A program made the position numbers and the translations under genes. Shown one piece after another: positions 63,290 through 64,000 of a stretch of DNA of 64,000 nt. The first letter of the stretch is position 1. Every line of letters begins with the position of its first letter. Source of the DNA: Capitulum mitella. Lineage: Eukaryota; Arthropoda; Thecostraca; Pollicipedomorpha; Pollicipedidae. The stretch lies in assembly GCA_030062745.1 (NCBI GenBank), contig CP099839.1:38517816-38581815 (forward strand). The letters run 5' to 3'. A model generated the notes under the pieces. That model did not search any database. It was not told where the DNA came from and saw nothing but the letters and a program-made list of their open reading frames with translations.

Positions 63290-64000
63290 ACAATGTATAC
63301 AACTTATACCGGAATACAGCGTTTTACTATCACGAGTGTTTTGGCAGCATTTTCTAGGAAAAGTCAGGTCGTTGTCTATTCGTACAGACCTGCAGGGGCC
63401 CAGTGTTCCAATTTTAAAACAAATCGTGGAATAACACTGTAGGCATGGGCTTCGGAGCGAACTGGCGTCATAAGACCACAACACCGAGTGGAAGAGTCTC
63501 CAAGTCTCATTCTCAGTCTCATCTCATCCGAGTCTCACCGAGTCTCATCAAACCGATGCTAAAATGGCGACGGTAACATTTCGTGCTTAACAAATGGTTT
63601 TCGGTAGAACGGATCAGTTCCAGAATAAACACAAGAGAATTGAGAACTGAGCGCGGAACAGTGCTTCGAGAAACAAATATTAAATAAAAATATCCGCGTC
63701 TTTGCAGGATGGGAAGTATTCTCCGGTGCAGCTCTTGCATGTCGATCGAGCCTGAGAAAGTTCCGCATCTCACTGACCTCGTTTGCGGTTATGTTTCGCG
63801 TCCACCAGTCCACGCCTGAGCATTAAACAGTGCTTTTCGCGGACGACTTACCATGCCGTTGCAGAGGCACCGCAGGCGGCTGGCACATTCGTTGTGCCAC
63901 ATTCAAACAAGGTCATCAGTTGGGCAGTCGGTGGGATTTCTCTGGTGCACATCGTCATGCGCTGAGCATGCCGCCCTCTGCCCGTGCGACGGGTGAGGCC
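63290..64000. other. Intergenic DNA to the window edge
   Basis: A short GAGTCTCAT repeat lies at 63493-63550. No exon is supported; a possible acceptor GCCGTTGCAG near 63861 starts a GC-richer patch that could belong to a gene beyond the edge. Confidence 0.35.

Noticed and set aside
1-64000. tRNA and rRNA genes
   Set aside because: I looked for GGTTCRANTCC-type B boxes and rRNA-like blocks on both strands and saw none with a credible partner box.

Overview
The window is animal nuclear DNA, most likely from an arthropod and perhaps a crustacean. It has spliced genes with GT-AG introns, long intergenic stretches, (TA)n microsatellites, many non-autonomous transposons, and an internal array of TTAGG, the arthropod-type telomere repeat. 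Coding exons are extremely GC-rich at third positions and full of Ala, Arg and Leu, so their antisense frames stay open by chance. Assignment to a crustacean such as a barnacle is a guess from composition.

Layout. 1-2873 (+): 3' end of a leucine-rich-repeat gene whose intron is filled by a 19-bp minisatellite. 5320-9702 (-): a complete CHK2 checkpoint kinase gene in nine coding exons (475 aa). 12449-13160: a CpG-rich, motif-dense island that looks like a shared divergent promoter. 14042-14695: a palindromic transposon with 163-bp terminal inverted repeats, a perfect 8-bp target duplication and a telomere-repeat core. 16089-24965 (+): a complete ATM kinase gene (about 2839 aa) with only one intron in its coding sequence. 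ATM and CHK2, the kinase and its classic substrate, are therefore head to head. The last 57 bp of ATM are tandemly triplicated in frame past the stop codon.

25-50 kb is mostly gene-poor. It holds a small secreted 8-cysteine protein of the SVWC/Vago type (30216-30494, -), a transposase remnant, minisatellites and several TTAA-flanked elements of about 1.2-2.0 kb. These elements have G/C-tract hairpins just inside their ends, and some carry a perfect IR-1 (AGGTCAnTGACCT) palindrome like an ecdysone response element. A broken L2/CR1-like retrotransposon tail ends at 50042.

50281-60514 (+): a two-exon METTL24-like methyltransferase gene (366 aa) with a 9.1-kb intron full of repeats. The rest, to 64000, is intergenic and contains an inverted copy of one TTAA family.

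Functional reading: the heart of the window is a DNA-damage-response pair. ATM would phosphorylate the SQ/TQ cluster at the CHK2 N-terminus; the FHA domain, T-loop and C-terminal basic motif of CHK2 are intact, as are the FAT, kinase and FATC regions of ATM. Both genes appear to start from one CpG island, with CpG-depleted stretches on either side that resemble a footprint of 5'-biased gene-body methylation.
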